Assembly (NCBI GenBank): GCA_009783525.1
Contig: WRDG01000140.1
Coordinates: forward strand, 1-6,299
Reading direction: 5' to 3'
Length of the DNA: 6,299 bases
Source: Defluviitaleaceae bacterium
Lineage (GTDB): Bacteria > Bacillota > Clostridia > Lachnospirales > WQUN01
Shown here: piece by piece, positions 1-6,024 of the stretch
Position numbering within the stretch: the first letter of the stretch is position 1
Layout of the letters: each line of letters begins with the position of its first letter
The notes under the pieces: generated by a model
Told to the model about the DNA's origin: nothing
Seen by the model: the letters and a program-made list of their open reading frames with translations, nothing else
Databases searched by the model: none
Made by a program: the position numbers and the translations under genes

Positions 1-174
1 AATTCCATATTGTCTTTAGTGTCACTGCACTATAAGCATGATTTGCCCGGTCAGCCTTATGATCCCGAATGGTATCCCCACGGTATACACACTATGTATT
101 TGTTTATTTTAAATGAAAACGGGTTGTCTGCGGACGTACGCCATAAAGACTACATCGAAAATTTTTATCAATAA
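1..174 (+). CDS. C-terminal fragment of an unrecognised protein (5' end outside the window)
   Basis: Frame 1 is open from the first base to a TAA stop at 172-174, giving 57 residues of a C-terminus that ends in ENFYQ. The fragment is rich in aromatic and histidine residues (HYKHD, PYDPEWYPHG, HTMYLF, HKDYIENFYQ) in its first two thirds. It looks like part of a folded, possibly enzymatic domain rather than a low-complexity tail. I do not recognise the family and assign no function. The hairpin terminator at 221-262 follows about 45 bp downstream, which supports this being the real end of a transcription unit read on the plus strand. Codon use resembles the rest of the window. I am fairly sure this is real coding sequence because it is uninterrupted and correctly placed before a terminator, but the short length leaves some doubt. 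Confidence 0.6.
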   Translation, partial: NSILSLVSLHYKHDLPGQPYDPEWYPHGIHTMYLFILNENGLSADVRHKDYIENFYQ

Positions 175-220
175 AGTAACAGAGTTTACGCACAAAAATA
201 TCCAAACGAAAATGTATTTG

Positions 221-262
221 AAAACAACGGCCGCTGCTGCATAAAACAGCGGCTGTTGTTTT
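221..262 (+). terminator. Rho-independent terminator hairpin with T-rich tail
   Basis: Bases 221-236 pair with 247-262 over 16 positions. All are Watson-Crick except one G-T pair, around a 10-base loop at 237-246. The GC-rich core is followed by T-rich sequence (TTGTTTTGTT, about 256-265), and A residues lead into the stem. This is the classic intrinsic terminator form, placed after the truncated plus-strand gene ending at 174 and before the helicase promoter. Because A-rich sequence flanks the left arm, it could also stop transcription arriving on the minus strand. Confidence 0.85.
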
Positions 263-275
263 GTTGCATCCGCTG

Positions 276-304
276 TTCACATTTGCGCGTCATGATAGTA
301 CAAT
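276..304 (+). promoter_or_regulatory. Sigma-A/sigma-70-type promoter for the DEAD-box helicase
   Basis: A -35 hexamer TTCACA (276-281) and a -10 hexamer TACAAT (299-304) are separated by exactly 17 bp. Each differs by one base from consensus TTGACA and TATAAT. Transcription should begin near 311, giving a short leader of about 29 nt before the ATG at 340. The promoter lies just after the terminator at 221-262, so the helicase appears to be its own transcription unit. No operator or riboswitch is visible in the short leader. Confidence 0.7.
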
Positions 305-320
305 CGTGCGATTGCCGATT

Positions 321-330
321 AAGGAAGGAA
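321..330 (+). promoter_or_regulatory. Ribosome binding site of the helicase gene
   Basis: The purine run AAGGAAGGAA lies about 10 nt before the ATG at 340 and contains a good Shine-Dalgarno match. It supports that ATG as the start. Confidence 0.65.
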
Positions 331-339
331 ATTATTTAA

Positions 340-1953
340 ATGAACGAGATCATTAAATTTGAAGACATGCCCCTGTCGCCCGAGGTGCTGCGCGCGGTGG
401 CGGACATGGGTTTCGAAGAGGCGACGCCGATTCAGTCGCAGTGCATATCAGTAATAATGTCGGGCCGCGACGTGATCGGGCAGGCGCAAACGGGTACGGG
501 TAAGACCGCTGCGTTCGGAATACCGCTGCTTGAAAAAATTGACCCCGAAAACAAAAAATTACAGGCTGTCATACTTTGCCCCACGCGCGAGCTTGCGATT
601 CAAATAAGCGAAGAGTTTAGAAAACTTTTGCGTTACCGCGACAACATCAGAGTCATTCCGGTTTACGGGGGCCAGCCGATCGACAGGCAGATACTCGCGA
701 TAAAAAAAGGGGTGCAGGTTATTGCGGGCACTCCCGGGCGGGTAATGGACCACATGGAGCGGCGCACCCTGCGTATGGACTCCGTAAAGTGCGTCGTGCT
801 CGACGAAGCAGACGAAATGCTCGACATGGGTTTCCGCGAGGACATGGAATTTATTTTGGAAAAAATGCCGGAAGGCCGGCAAACGCTTTTATTTTCCGCG
901 ACTATGCCCGCGCCGATTTTAGAGCTCACGAGGCTTTATCAAAACGATCCGCAATTAATTAAAGTCGTCCATAAAATCCTTACCGTGCCAAACGTCGAAC
1001 AGGTCTATTTCGAAGTAAAAGAATCTTTAAAGCTCGAAGCTTTCTGCAGGATAATCGACGCGGAGTCGCCGGGGCTGACGCTGACGTTTTGCAACACAAA
1101 AAAGCGTGTGGACGAATTGGTTGAGCTTCTGCAGGGGCGCGGGTATTTTGCTGAAGGCTTGCACGGGGATTTAAAACAGCCGCAGCGTGATCTTGTAATG
1201 AAAAAATTCCGCAACAAGACTCTTGAAATTTTGGTTGCGACCGACGTTGCCGCGCGCGGGCTCGACGTTGACGATATAGAGCTTGTGGTGAACTACGACA
1301 TGCCGCAGGACGAAGAATATTATGTCCACAGGATCGGGCGGACGGGCAGGGCGGGCAAGGCGGGCAGGGCATATACGTTCGCGGTGGGGCGCGAGATAAA
1401 CCGTCTGCGCGAAATCATGCAGTTTACCCAGGCAAAAATTTTACGCAAGTCTTTGCCGTCGCTAAACGACATCGAGGAAATAAAAACGCAGCAATTTACA
1501 GAAAAAATAAAAGCCGTGATAGAAAACGGCGGGTTAAGCAAATATTCGGCGCTGGTCGAAAAGCTTATGGCAGAAGACCATACGGCGCTCGACATAGCCG
1601 CGGCGTTGTTCAAACAATACCTGTTCGACCCGGATGCGTCCGAAAACGGCGACGAATTATTCGTAACCGAAACGGCCGCGCGTGAAACAGCCGCCGAGCC
1701 GAAAAAGAAAGGCACCGAAAAATTATTTATCAGTTCGGGGAAAAAAGACAAAATAAAACCGGGCGACATAGTGGGCGCTATTGCCGGTGAATGCGGATTG
1801 TCTGGCCATCATATAGGCCAGATAGAAATATTCGACAACTTTACGTTCGTCGATGTGCCAAAAGCATATGTCAAAGTGATTTTAGCCGGCATGAAAAATA
1901 AAAAGATCAAGGGCAAAAAAATTCATGTTGAGCGGGCAAAAGCAAAAGCATAA
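340..1953 (+). CDS. DEAD-box ATP-dependent RNA helicase with C-terminal DbpA-type RNA-binding domain (CshA/DeaD-like)
   Basis: A complete 537-residue cytoplasmic RNA helicase that unwinds or remodels RNA duplexes using ATP. All core motifs are intact: Q motif (PIQ at 30-32), Walker A AQTGTGKT (49-56), Ia PTRELAIQ (81-88), TPGR (131-134), Walker B DEAD (155-158), SAT (186-188), the second RecA domain with ATDVAARGLD (300-309), and HRIGRTGR (330-337). After a linker of about 90 residues with a charged, alanine-rich stretch (roughly 430-460), residues about 462-532 match the DbpA RNA-binding domain (RRM-like; note KPGDIVGAI and DNFTFVDVP). The core reads most like CshA, while core plus C-terminal domain is the architecture of DeaD/CsdA and DbpA/YxiN. 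In E. coli DbpA and B. subtilis YxiN this domain directs the enzyme to helix 92 of 23S rRNA. A role in ribosome assembly or RNA decay is therefore likely, but the exact orthologue cannot be fixed here. The gene has its own promoter and strong RBS, and ends 4 bp from the convergent ktrA. Confidence 0.96.
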   Translation: MNEIIKFEDMPLSPEVLRAVADMGFEEATPIQSQCISVIMSGRDVIGQAQTGTGKTAAFGIPLLEKIDPENKKLQAVILCPTRELAIQISEEFRKLLRYRDNIRVIPVYGGQPIDRQILAIKKGVQVIAGTPGRVMDHMERRTLRMDSVKCVVLDEADEMLDMGFREDMEFILEKMPEGRQTLLFSATMPAPILELTRLYQNDPQLIKVVHKILTVPNVEQVYFEVKESLKLEAFCRIIDAESPGLTLTFCNTKKRVDELVELLQGRGYFAEGLHGDLKQPQRDLVMKKFRNKTLEILVATDVAARGLDVDDIELVVNYDMPQDEEYYVHRIGRTGRAGKAGRAYTFAVGREINRLREIMQFTQAKILRKSLPSLNDIEEIKTQQFTEKIKAVIENGGLSKYSALVEKLMAEDHTALDIAAALFKQYLFDPDASENGDELFVTETAARETAAEPKKKGTEKLFISSGKKDKIKPGDIVGAIAGECGLSGHHIGQIEIFDNFTFVDVPKAYVKVILAGMKNKKIKGKKIHVERAKAKA

Positions 1954-1957
1954 GGGA

Positions 1958-2629
1958 TTAAAACTTGCCGTCCGCGTAGATGTTGAGGCGGTGCAAATCT
2001 TTTTTTTCGCAGATGGTAACAAGAATGTCGCCGGAATGGATTATCTCGTCCGGCTTAGGTGAAATAATCACGCCGTCGCCGCGTTTTATGGCCATGATGT
2101 TAATGCCGGCGGCGGCGCGGATGTTGTTTTTTAATATTGTGTGGTTGATCCAGGCAGGAAGCGGCGCGATCTCCATTAGCCCGTAGTCCTTAGACAGCGC
2201 GATGTAGTCGAGGATGTTGGGATAAGAGAGTTCCGTCGCTATTTTTGCGCCCATTTCCCATTCCGGGAGCACGACCCGGTCTGCTCCTACCTTTTCGAGT
2301 ATAAGTTTTTGAGTTTCATTGTACGCTTTTGCCACAACGAGCTTCGCTCCGCTTTGCTTTGCAAAAAGCGTCGCCATTACGCTTGAAGTTAAGTCGGTTC
2401 CGATCGTTACGACCACCACGTCAAACTGCCCGAGATCCATCGAATGGAGGGCCATTTCGTCCGTCACGTCGAGCTGCACGGCTTCGGTCGCATACTGCGC
2501 CATCTCCCGCACGGCTTCCATATTCGTATCGCAGGCCAGCACTTCATGTCCGCTTTCTGCGAGTGATCTTACGAGGCTTTTTCCGAACCTCCCCAAGCCT
2601 AAAACCGCAAATGATTTTGATTTATTCAT
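1958..2629 (-). CDS. ktrA: KtrA, RCK-domain regulatory subunit of the Ktr potassium uptake system
   Basis: Cytosolic gating subunit that forms a ring under the membrane translocator KtrB and controls K+ uptake in response to bound nucleotide. From the ATG at 2629 the protein is 223 residues, the usual KtrA size. The N-terminal Rossmann (RCK_N/TrkA_N) domain has the nucleotide-binding loop GLGRFG (11-16) and an acidic residue ending strand 2 (D34). The PEWEMG motif (122-127) matches the family's PExxxG signature. Residues about 140-220 form the RCK_C/TrkA_C domain, which in Gram-positive relatives is a c-di-AMP binding site; that is family knowledge, not something visible here. The reading frame continues upstream to a TTG at 2674 that overlaps the ktrB stop as TTGA and would add 15 basic residues. 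I prefer the ATG because it places the GxGxxG loop at the usual distance from the N-terminus. The nearest AGG is about 15 nt upstream, so translation signals are poor for either start. Confidence 0.93.
   Translation of the reverse strand: MNKSKSFAVLGLGRFGKSLVRSLAESGHEVLACDTNMEAVREMAQYATEAVQLDVTDEMALHSMDLGQFDVVVVTIGTDLTSSVMATLFAKQSGAKLVVAKAYNETQKLILEKVGADRVVLPEWEMGAKIATELSYPNILDYIALSKDYGLMEIAPLPAWINHTILKNNIRAAAGINIMAIKRGDGVIISPKPDEIIHSGDILVTICEKKDLHRLNIYADGKF
1965..2007 (+). terminator. Candidate weak terminator for the helicase, inside the 3' end of ktrA
   Basis: An imperfect hairpin can form by pairing 1965-1968 with 1993-1996 and 1972-1975 with 1988-1991, with a small internal loop between. 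It is followed by eight T residues at 2000-2007 on the plus strand. No better stop signal lies between the helicase stop codon and this point. The stem is short and interrupted, so this is tentative. It lies entirely within the opposite-strand ktrA coding region. Confidence 0.3.
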
Positions 2630-2670
2630 TTTTTTTCGGCCGCGCCTTTCTTTAAAAAAATTTAATCCAA

Positions 2671-4023
2671 TCAACCTATTATTATGTTTCCCTCCGGATG
2701 GCGAACCGCGCTTTCGGAAATTATTTTATGCGGCAGCGACAAAACAGCCGTCACGCCGCCTATCCTGCCCAGCAGCATACATGCCATTATAATTATTTTT
2801 CCGCCGGTCGTTAGGTAAGGCGTGATGCCGAGCGTAAGCCCGACAGTGCCTGTAGCGGAAAATGTTTCGTACACAATGTCGAACAATGAAAATGCACGCA
2901 GGCTTTCCGTTTCGGTAAACGAAAGGATAATCGAAGCGGCTGTTACGATTATCACGTACAGCCCGGCCACGGCCAACGCTTTTTGCAAGGTGATAACTGC
3001 GATTTCACGTTTATGCAGGACGATATGCTCCTTGTTTTGCAAGACGGAAAAAACCGAAGCGAATATTACGACGAGCGTCACGGTTTTTACGCCGCCGCAG
3101 GTGCTGCCCGGAGAACCGCCGACGAACATGAACAGGAGCGTGAGAAGCTGCGAGCCGTTGCTTAAATTATGCTGGTCTACGGTCACATAACCCAATGTGC
3201 GCGGCGTAACGGATTGAAACAGCGAAGCCATTGCACGTTCCCCTGCGCCCATCCCGGCGAACGCCCCGCTGCCGAAACTTTCCGCAAGCAAAAAAAATAC
3301 CGTGCCGAAAAGCGTCAGCCCGATCGTCACTTCCAAAACTACGCGGCTGTGCAAAGACAGCTTTTTGTTTTTAGAAAGCACGTCGATCCAAACCGCGTAG
3401 CCCAAGCCGCCGAGAGTGACTAAAAAAACCATTGTCAAATTAACAGACGGCACGTTCGAATACCGCTGCAGACTGCCTTCGCCCAATATGTCGAAACCCG
3501 CGCTGCAAAAAGAGCAGATCGAATGGAACAGCCCGTACCATAAGCCTTTAGCAAAACCGACATTTTCGCCGCGCATAAAAGCCGGCGTCATTATCAAAGC
3601 ACCGGCCGCCTCTAAAATAAAAGTGCCAGCCACGGCTTTTTTTATCAGGCTCATGATATCGCTCATGTCTTTATGGTTAAACATTTGGCGCAGCACGAGG
3701 CGCTCTTTTAATGTGACCCGCTTGCCTGCCGCCGTGAGTATGAGCGTAACGAACGTCATGAAGCCGAGCGCGCCTATTTGCCCGGTGACGAGTATCACCG
3801 CGTGACCGAACGCCGACCAGTGGCGGGCGGTGTTGACCGTCGAAAGCCCGGTCACGCAAACAGCCGACACGGCGGCAAACAACGCGTCGGCGTAATGCGT
3901 GCGCACGCCGTCGGCAGCAGCCGCAGGAAACGACAGCAAAACGGATGAGATAATCGAAACGGCTGCGAAACCGATCACGATAATACGGGGCACAGTAATT
4001 TTATGGGAAAATTTATTGTTCAT
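2671..4023 (-). CDS. ktrB: KtrB/TrkH-family potassium translocating subunit
   Basis: Integral membrane K+ translocator of 450 residues, typical for KtrB, built from four repeated M1-P-M2 units. The four pore loops and their filter glycines are visible: VTGLS (57-61, G59), SAGF (174-177, G176), RTLGY (275-279, G278) and GTVGLT (392-397, G395). The glycine/serine-rich intramembrane gating loop GGSPGSTCGG (302-311) and the conserved arginine in the last helix (LLGRIGG, R420) are also present. It should form a dimer on a KtrA ring. The third loop has Leu-Gly-Tyr where Ala-Gly-Phe is common, and cysteines flank loop 2 (C170, C173) and precede loop 1 (C56). The start ATG at 4023 overlaps the end of the upstream Gx gene by 11 nt and has AAGGG (4029-4033) 5 nt before it. 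The stop overlaps a possible TTG start of ktrA. A complete ktrB-ktrA pair is thus encoded in one unit. Confidence 0.95.
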   Translation of the reverse strand: MNNKFSHKITVPRIIVIGFAAVSIISSVLLSFPAAAADGVRTHYADALFAAVSAVCVTGLSTVNTARHWSAFGHAVILVTGQIGALGFMTFVTLILTAAGKRVTLKERLVLRQMFNHKDMSDIMSLIKKAVAGTFILEAAGALIMTPAFMRGENVGFAKGLWYGLFHSICSFCSAGFDILGEGSLQRYSNVPSVNLTMVFLVTLGGLGYAVWIDVLSKNKKLSLHSRVVLEVTIGLTLFGTVFFLLAESFGSGAFAGMGAGERAMASLFQSVTPRTLGYVTVDQHNLSNGSQLLTLLFMFVGGSPGSTCGGVKTVTLVVIFASVFSVLQNKEHIVLHKREIAVITLQKALAVAGLYVIIVTAASIILSFTETESLRAFSLFDIVYETFSATGTVGLTLGITPYLTTGGKIIIMACMLLGRIGGVTAVLSLPHKIISESAVRHPEGNIIIG

Positions 4024-4528
4024 GGCTGCCCTTATGCAAATTTATTTTTTTCAATGCGTTGCATAAAAATCCTAACAGCAAACCGGTTGCTGCGCCTGTA
4101 AAAACACCGAATACGGTGAGCAGCGGCAAATAAAAAATGAGGCCCGCCGTCCTAAGCAGTGCCGCGCATGCGGCGAGCTGTCCAATGTTGTGAGCGAGAG
4201 CGCCCGCGACGCTTACGGCAATGTATGAAATTTTTTTACCGAAAATAACAACAAGCAAAATAATTATGCCAACTGACAAAAACCCGCCGCAAAAACTAAG
4301 CAGGCTCGCGACTGTTCCGCGAATTACAAAAACGAACGCGGCCTTGCCTGCCGCAAGAAAAACCGCGTCTGCGCGCCCGCAAAAAAACACGCCGTACATG
4401 ACTACAATGTTAGACAAGCCGAGCTTCGCGCCCGGCGGAAAAAAAGGGACGGGCGGCAGCGTATGCTCAAACGCAGCAAGCGCGACTGTCATCGCGAGCA
4501 AAATTCCGGTCAGAGTAATTTTTTTCAT
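4013..4528 (-). CDS. Gx transporter / heptaprenyl-diphosphate-synthase-component-I-like membrane protein (EetB-like)
   Basis: Small, very hydrophobic protein of 171 residues with about five membrane segments. It matches the family named Gx transporter or Hpre_diP_synt_I (Pfam PF07456). Diagnostic stretches are PGAKLGLSN (32-40) after the first helix, an RGT at 70-72 with SFCGG at 78-82, and AHNIGQL (112-118). The family resembles ECF-type S components. A member is EetB of the Listeria flavin-based extracellular electron transfer locus, and others sit beside Rnf or polyprenyl synthase genes. Despite the database name there is no evidence for prenyl synthase activity, and its substrate is unknown. 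It starts at an ATG that overlaps the stop of the NusG_II gene as ATGA, indicating translational coupling; its own Shine-Dalgarno is weak. Its 3' end overlaps ktrB by 11 nt. Family assignment is solid; the EetB comparison is from memory and context. Confidence 0.85.
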   Translation of the reverse strand: MKKITLTGILLAMTVALAAFEHTLPPVPFFPPGAKLGLSNIVVMYGVFFCGRADAVFLAAGKAAFVFVIRGTVASLLSFCGGFLSVGIIILLVVIFGKKISYIAVSVAGALAHNIGQLAACAALLRTAGLIFYLPLLTVFGVFTGAATGLLLGFLCNALKKINLHKGSHEQ

Positions 4529-4920
4529 TTTTTTGTTCCGATGATCAAATCTGTATCCGCAGCAGACGGATTAATTTTAACGACGCGCAGCGCAATCCTG
4601 TTAGGAAGACAGACTGCGGACTGTCCGTGAAACCTTAGCGCGCCCGTGCGTACGCAGATTTGGTCGGGGCAGTCGGACTCGATAATCGCCGCCGCGTTGT
4701 CTCCAATCGAAAACGCAACCGATGGACGCTCTTCACAAAAAAAAATTTTCGCTTCTTTTTTTTCGATCGTCGTTCGCATTGTCTCTTGCCCGTCTACCGT
4801 TACAACGGCTTCAAGCCTGCCGCCGATAAAAGTCCAAAAAAATAAAAGTATAGCCGCCGCAGCCAATACGGCGACTATACATATTATTTCCGGCTTGCTT
4901 ATTAGCGGCCTCGTATCCAA
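4525..4920 (-). CDS. NusG domain II-containing membrane-anchored protein (EetA-like)
   Basis: A 131-residue protein with one N-terminal membrane helix (about 12-32) followed by an extracytoplasmic NusG_II domain (DUF1312, PF07009). The signature is clear: CPDQIC (84-89) followed by GQSAVCLPNR (99-108), giving conserved cysteines C84, C89 and C104. Such proteins are typically encoded with Gx-family membrane proteins, FMN-binding proteins or ApbE, and EetA of Listeria is, to my recollection, of this type. It probably assists membrane redox or quinone/flavin chemistry; a direct activity is not known. The only start in frame before the helix is TTG at 4920, 19 nt after the oxidoreductase stop and without a convincing Shine-Dalgarno. 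The frame is closed by a stop at 4954-4956. The coding strand contains homopolymer runs of nine T (4737-4745) and eight A (4756-4763). The stop overlaps the next ATG by 4 nt. Confidence 0.85.
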   Translation of the reverse strand: MDTRPLISKPEIICIVAVLAAAAILLFFWTFIGGRLEAVVTVDGQETMRTTIEKKEAKIFFCEERPSVAFSIGDNAAAIIESDCPDQICVRTGALRFHGQSAVCLPNRIALRVVKINPSAADTDLIIGTKK

Positions 4921-4939
4921 TCGGATGGTTTGACGCTGC

Positions 4940-5998
4940 CTATTTGTAAAGCTTCATTGCGTTTATATACTCCATGGCAAATTCCAAATCCTTTACCGCT
5001 TCGGACGAAGGGCACGGCGGTTCGATTTCGCCTGCCACGGCTCTGGTAAAATTTTTCGCTTGGTTGCGCATCGCGCTTACGTTCGGCAGCACGGGCGACG
5101 TATATATTCCGCCTTTGCCATGCTCGTCCGTGAACACGGTCACTTCGCCGGCCCGTTGGCTCGCGAGCGGAGCGGGCAGCGTCAAATAAACGTAGCCGCG
5201 GTCAAAACATACCATTGCGGATTCTTGCCAGCTGTCGCTTGTGCTGTATGTAGCCATTTCGATAATGCCGCAAACGCCGGACGGGCTCTCGACCGAAAGC
5301 ATTACTCCGGTGCGGTCCGCGTGCGTAAGCTTAAAATCTTCGCCCAACAGGTAGCGCATGAGGTTTACCTGATGGATGTAATAGTTTACGAACGCGACGT
5401 ATTTATTCGCGGTATCAGCATCGATACCTTCCGGAGTTGCTTCGCGCGTAAACGAGGCGTAAGCTTCGTCTGTGCGGATCGGTTTGTTCACTCCGGTAGC
5501 GCCGCTGACCCAATCTCCGGGCGGCATTGTCAAGCGGATATATTTTATCTTGCCGAGCCTGCCGGATTTTTTCCATTCGCCTATTACGCCCATCGCATAT
5601 TCTGTCGCAAGGTCCGATCGTTTATGGTTTGCGATCATATGGATCTTGCCGTTCTTTTTTGCGTACTCCGCTATTTTGTGGCCGTTTTCGGGATAAACGC
5701 AGACAGGTTTTTCCGTCAAGAGATGCTTGCCTGCGTTCAAAACCATTTTTGCGATGTTAACGTGGTTGTCGAACGGCTGCGACGATACTACGGCTTCCAC
5801 GTTCGGGTCGGCCAGAAGCTCTTCCGCGTTAGCGTAAACCTTCGGTATACGGTAGGCTTCGGCTACTATTCGCGCCTGTTCGATTTTTGCATCGGTCACG
5901 CCTACTATTTCACATGTGTCGAGCGCGGCATAATTTTGCAAATGAGCCAATTGCCCCATAAAGCCGACGCCTAAAAATCCGATTTTTGCTTTTGCCAT
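4940..5998 (-). CDS. Gfo/Idh/MocA family NAD(P)-dependent oxidoreductase
   Basis: A 352-residue cytosolic dehydrogenase of the usual family length. The N-terminal Rossmann fold carries GVGFMG (10-15) and D36 at the end of the second strand, which suggests preference for NAD over NADP. The family EKP signature is at 96-98, with K97 the likely catalytic lysine. The C-terminal alpha/beta domain (about 125-350) contains YYIHQVNLMRYLLG (207-219 region), where H209 fits the conserved catalytic histidine. Family members oxidise or reduce sugars, inositols and related polyols; the substrate cannot be named from sequence. The start ATG at 5998 is secure, with GGAGG (6005-6009) 6 nt upstream. It lies 26 nt after the FG-GAP gene and 19 nt before the NusG_II gene, so it may share their transcript. 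The pairing with an FG-GAP protein suggests a polysaccharide or polyol utilisation cluster continuing to the right, an inference only. Confidence 0.94.
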   Translation of the reverse strand: MAKAKIGFLGVGFMGQLAHLQNYAALDTCEIVGVTDAKIEQARIVAEAYRIPKVYANAEELLADPNVEAVVSSQPFDNHVNIAKMVLNAGKHLLTEKPVCVYPENGHKIAEYAKKNGKIHMIANHKRSDLATEYAMGVIGEWKKSGRLGKIKYIRLTMPPGDWVSGATGVNKPIRTDEAYASFTREATPEGIDADTANKYVAFVNYYIHQVNLMRYLLGEDFKLTHADRTGVMLSVESPSGVCGIIEMATYSTSDSWQESAMVCFDRGYVYLTLPAPLASQRAGEVTVFTDEHGKGGIYTSPVLPNVSAMRNQAKNFTRAVAGEIEPPCPSSEAVKDLEFAMEYINAMKLYK

Positions 5999-6004
5999 TT
6001 TTTT

Positions 6005-6009
6005 CCTCC
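6005..6009 (-). promoter_or_regulatory. Strong Shine-Dalgarno site of the oxidoreductase gene
   Basis: On the minus strand GGAGG is followed by six A residues and then ATG. This is the best ribosome binding site in the minus-strand gene run and fixes the oxidoreductase start at 5998. Confidence 0.75.
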
Positions 6010-6024
6010 GTTTGACATGTTTGT

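Noticed and set aside
175..339. Riboswitch or other structured leader in the only intergenic gap longer than 100 bp
   Set aside because: The gap is explained by one terminator, one promoter and an RBS. The predicted leader of about 29 nt is too short for a riboswitch.
1336..1372. G-rich near-repeats of GGGC-type units that might be a tandem repeat
   Set aside because: They encode helicase motif VI and the glycine/arginine/alanine residues that follow, a normal family sequence, so codon choice explains them.
980..1769. Minus-strand open frames opposite the helicase, up to about 149 codons
   Set aside because: The helicase has every DEAD-box motif in the plus frame; the antisense translations are low in recognisable structure and have no RBS support.
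2319..2792. Plus-strand open frames of 108-157 codons opposite ktrA and the ktrB end
   Set aside because: They are antisense shadows with serine/arginine/proline-rich composition and no domain features, and they cross a gene boundary of well-supported genes.
4941..5000. Possible internal minus-strand promoter before the NusG_II gene (a TATAAA-like box near the end of the oxidoreductase gene)
   Set aside because: No -35 element at 16-18 bp spacing was found; the candidate upstream boxes are 7 or 14 bp away.
5060..5974. A 304-codon open frame on the plus strand opposite the oxidoreductase
   Set aside because: It lies wholly antisense to a gene with clear Gfo/Idh/MocA motifs and a strong RBS. 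Its translation is cysteine/arginine/phenylalanine-rich with no recognisable domain.
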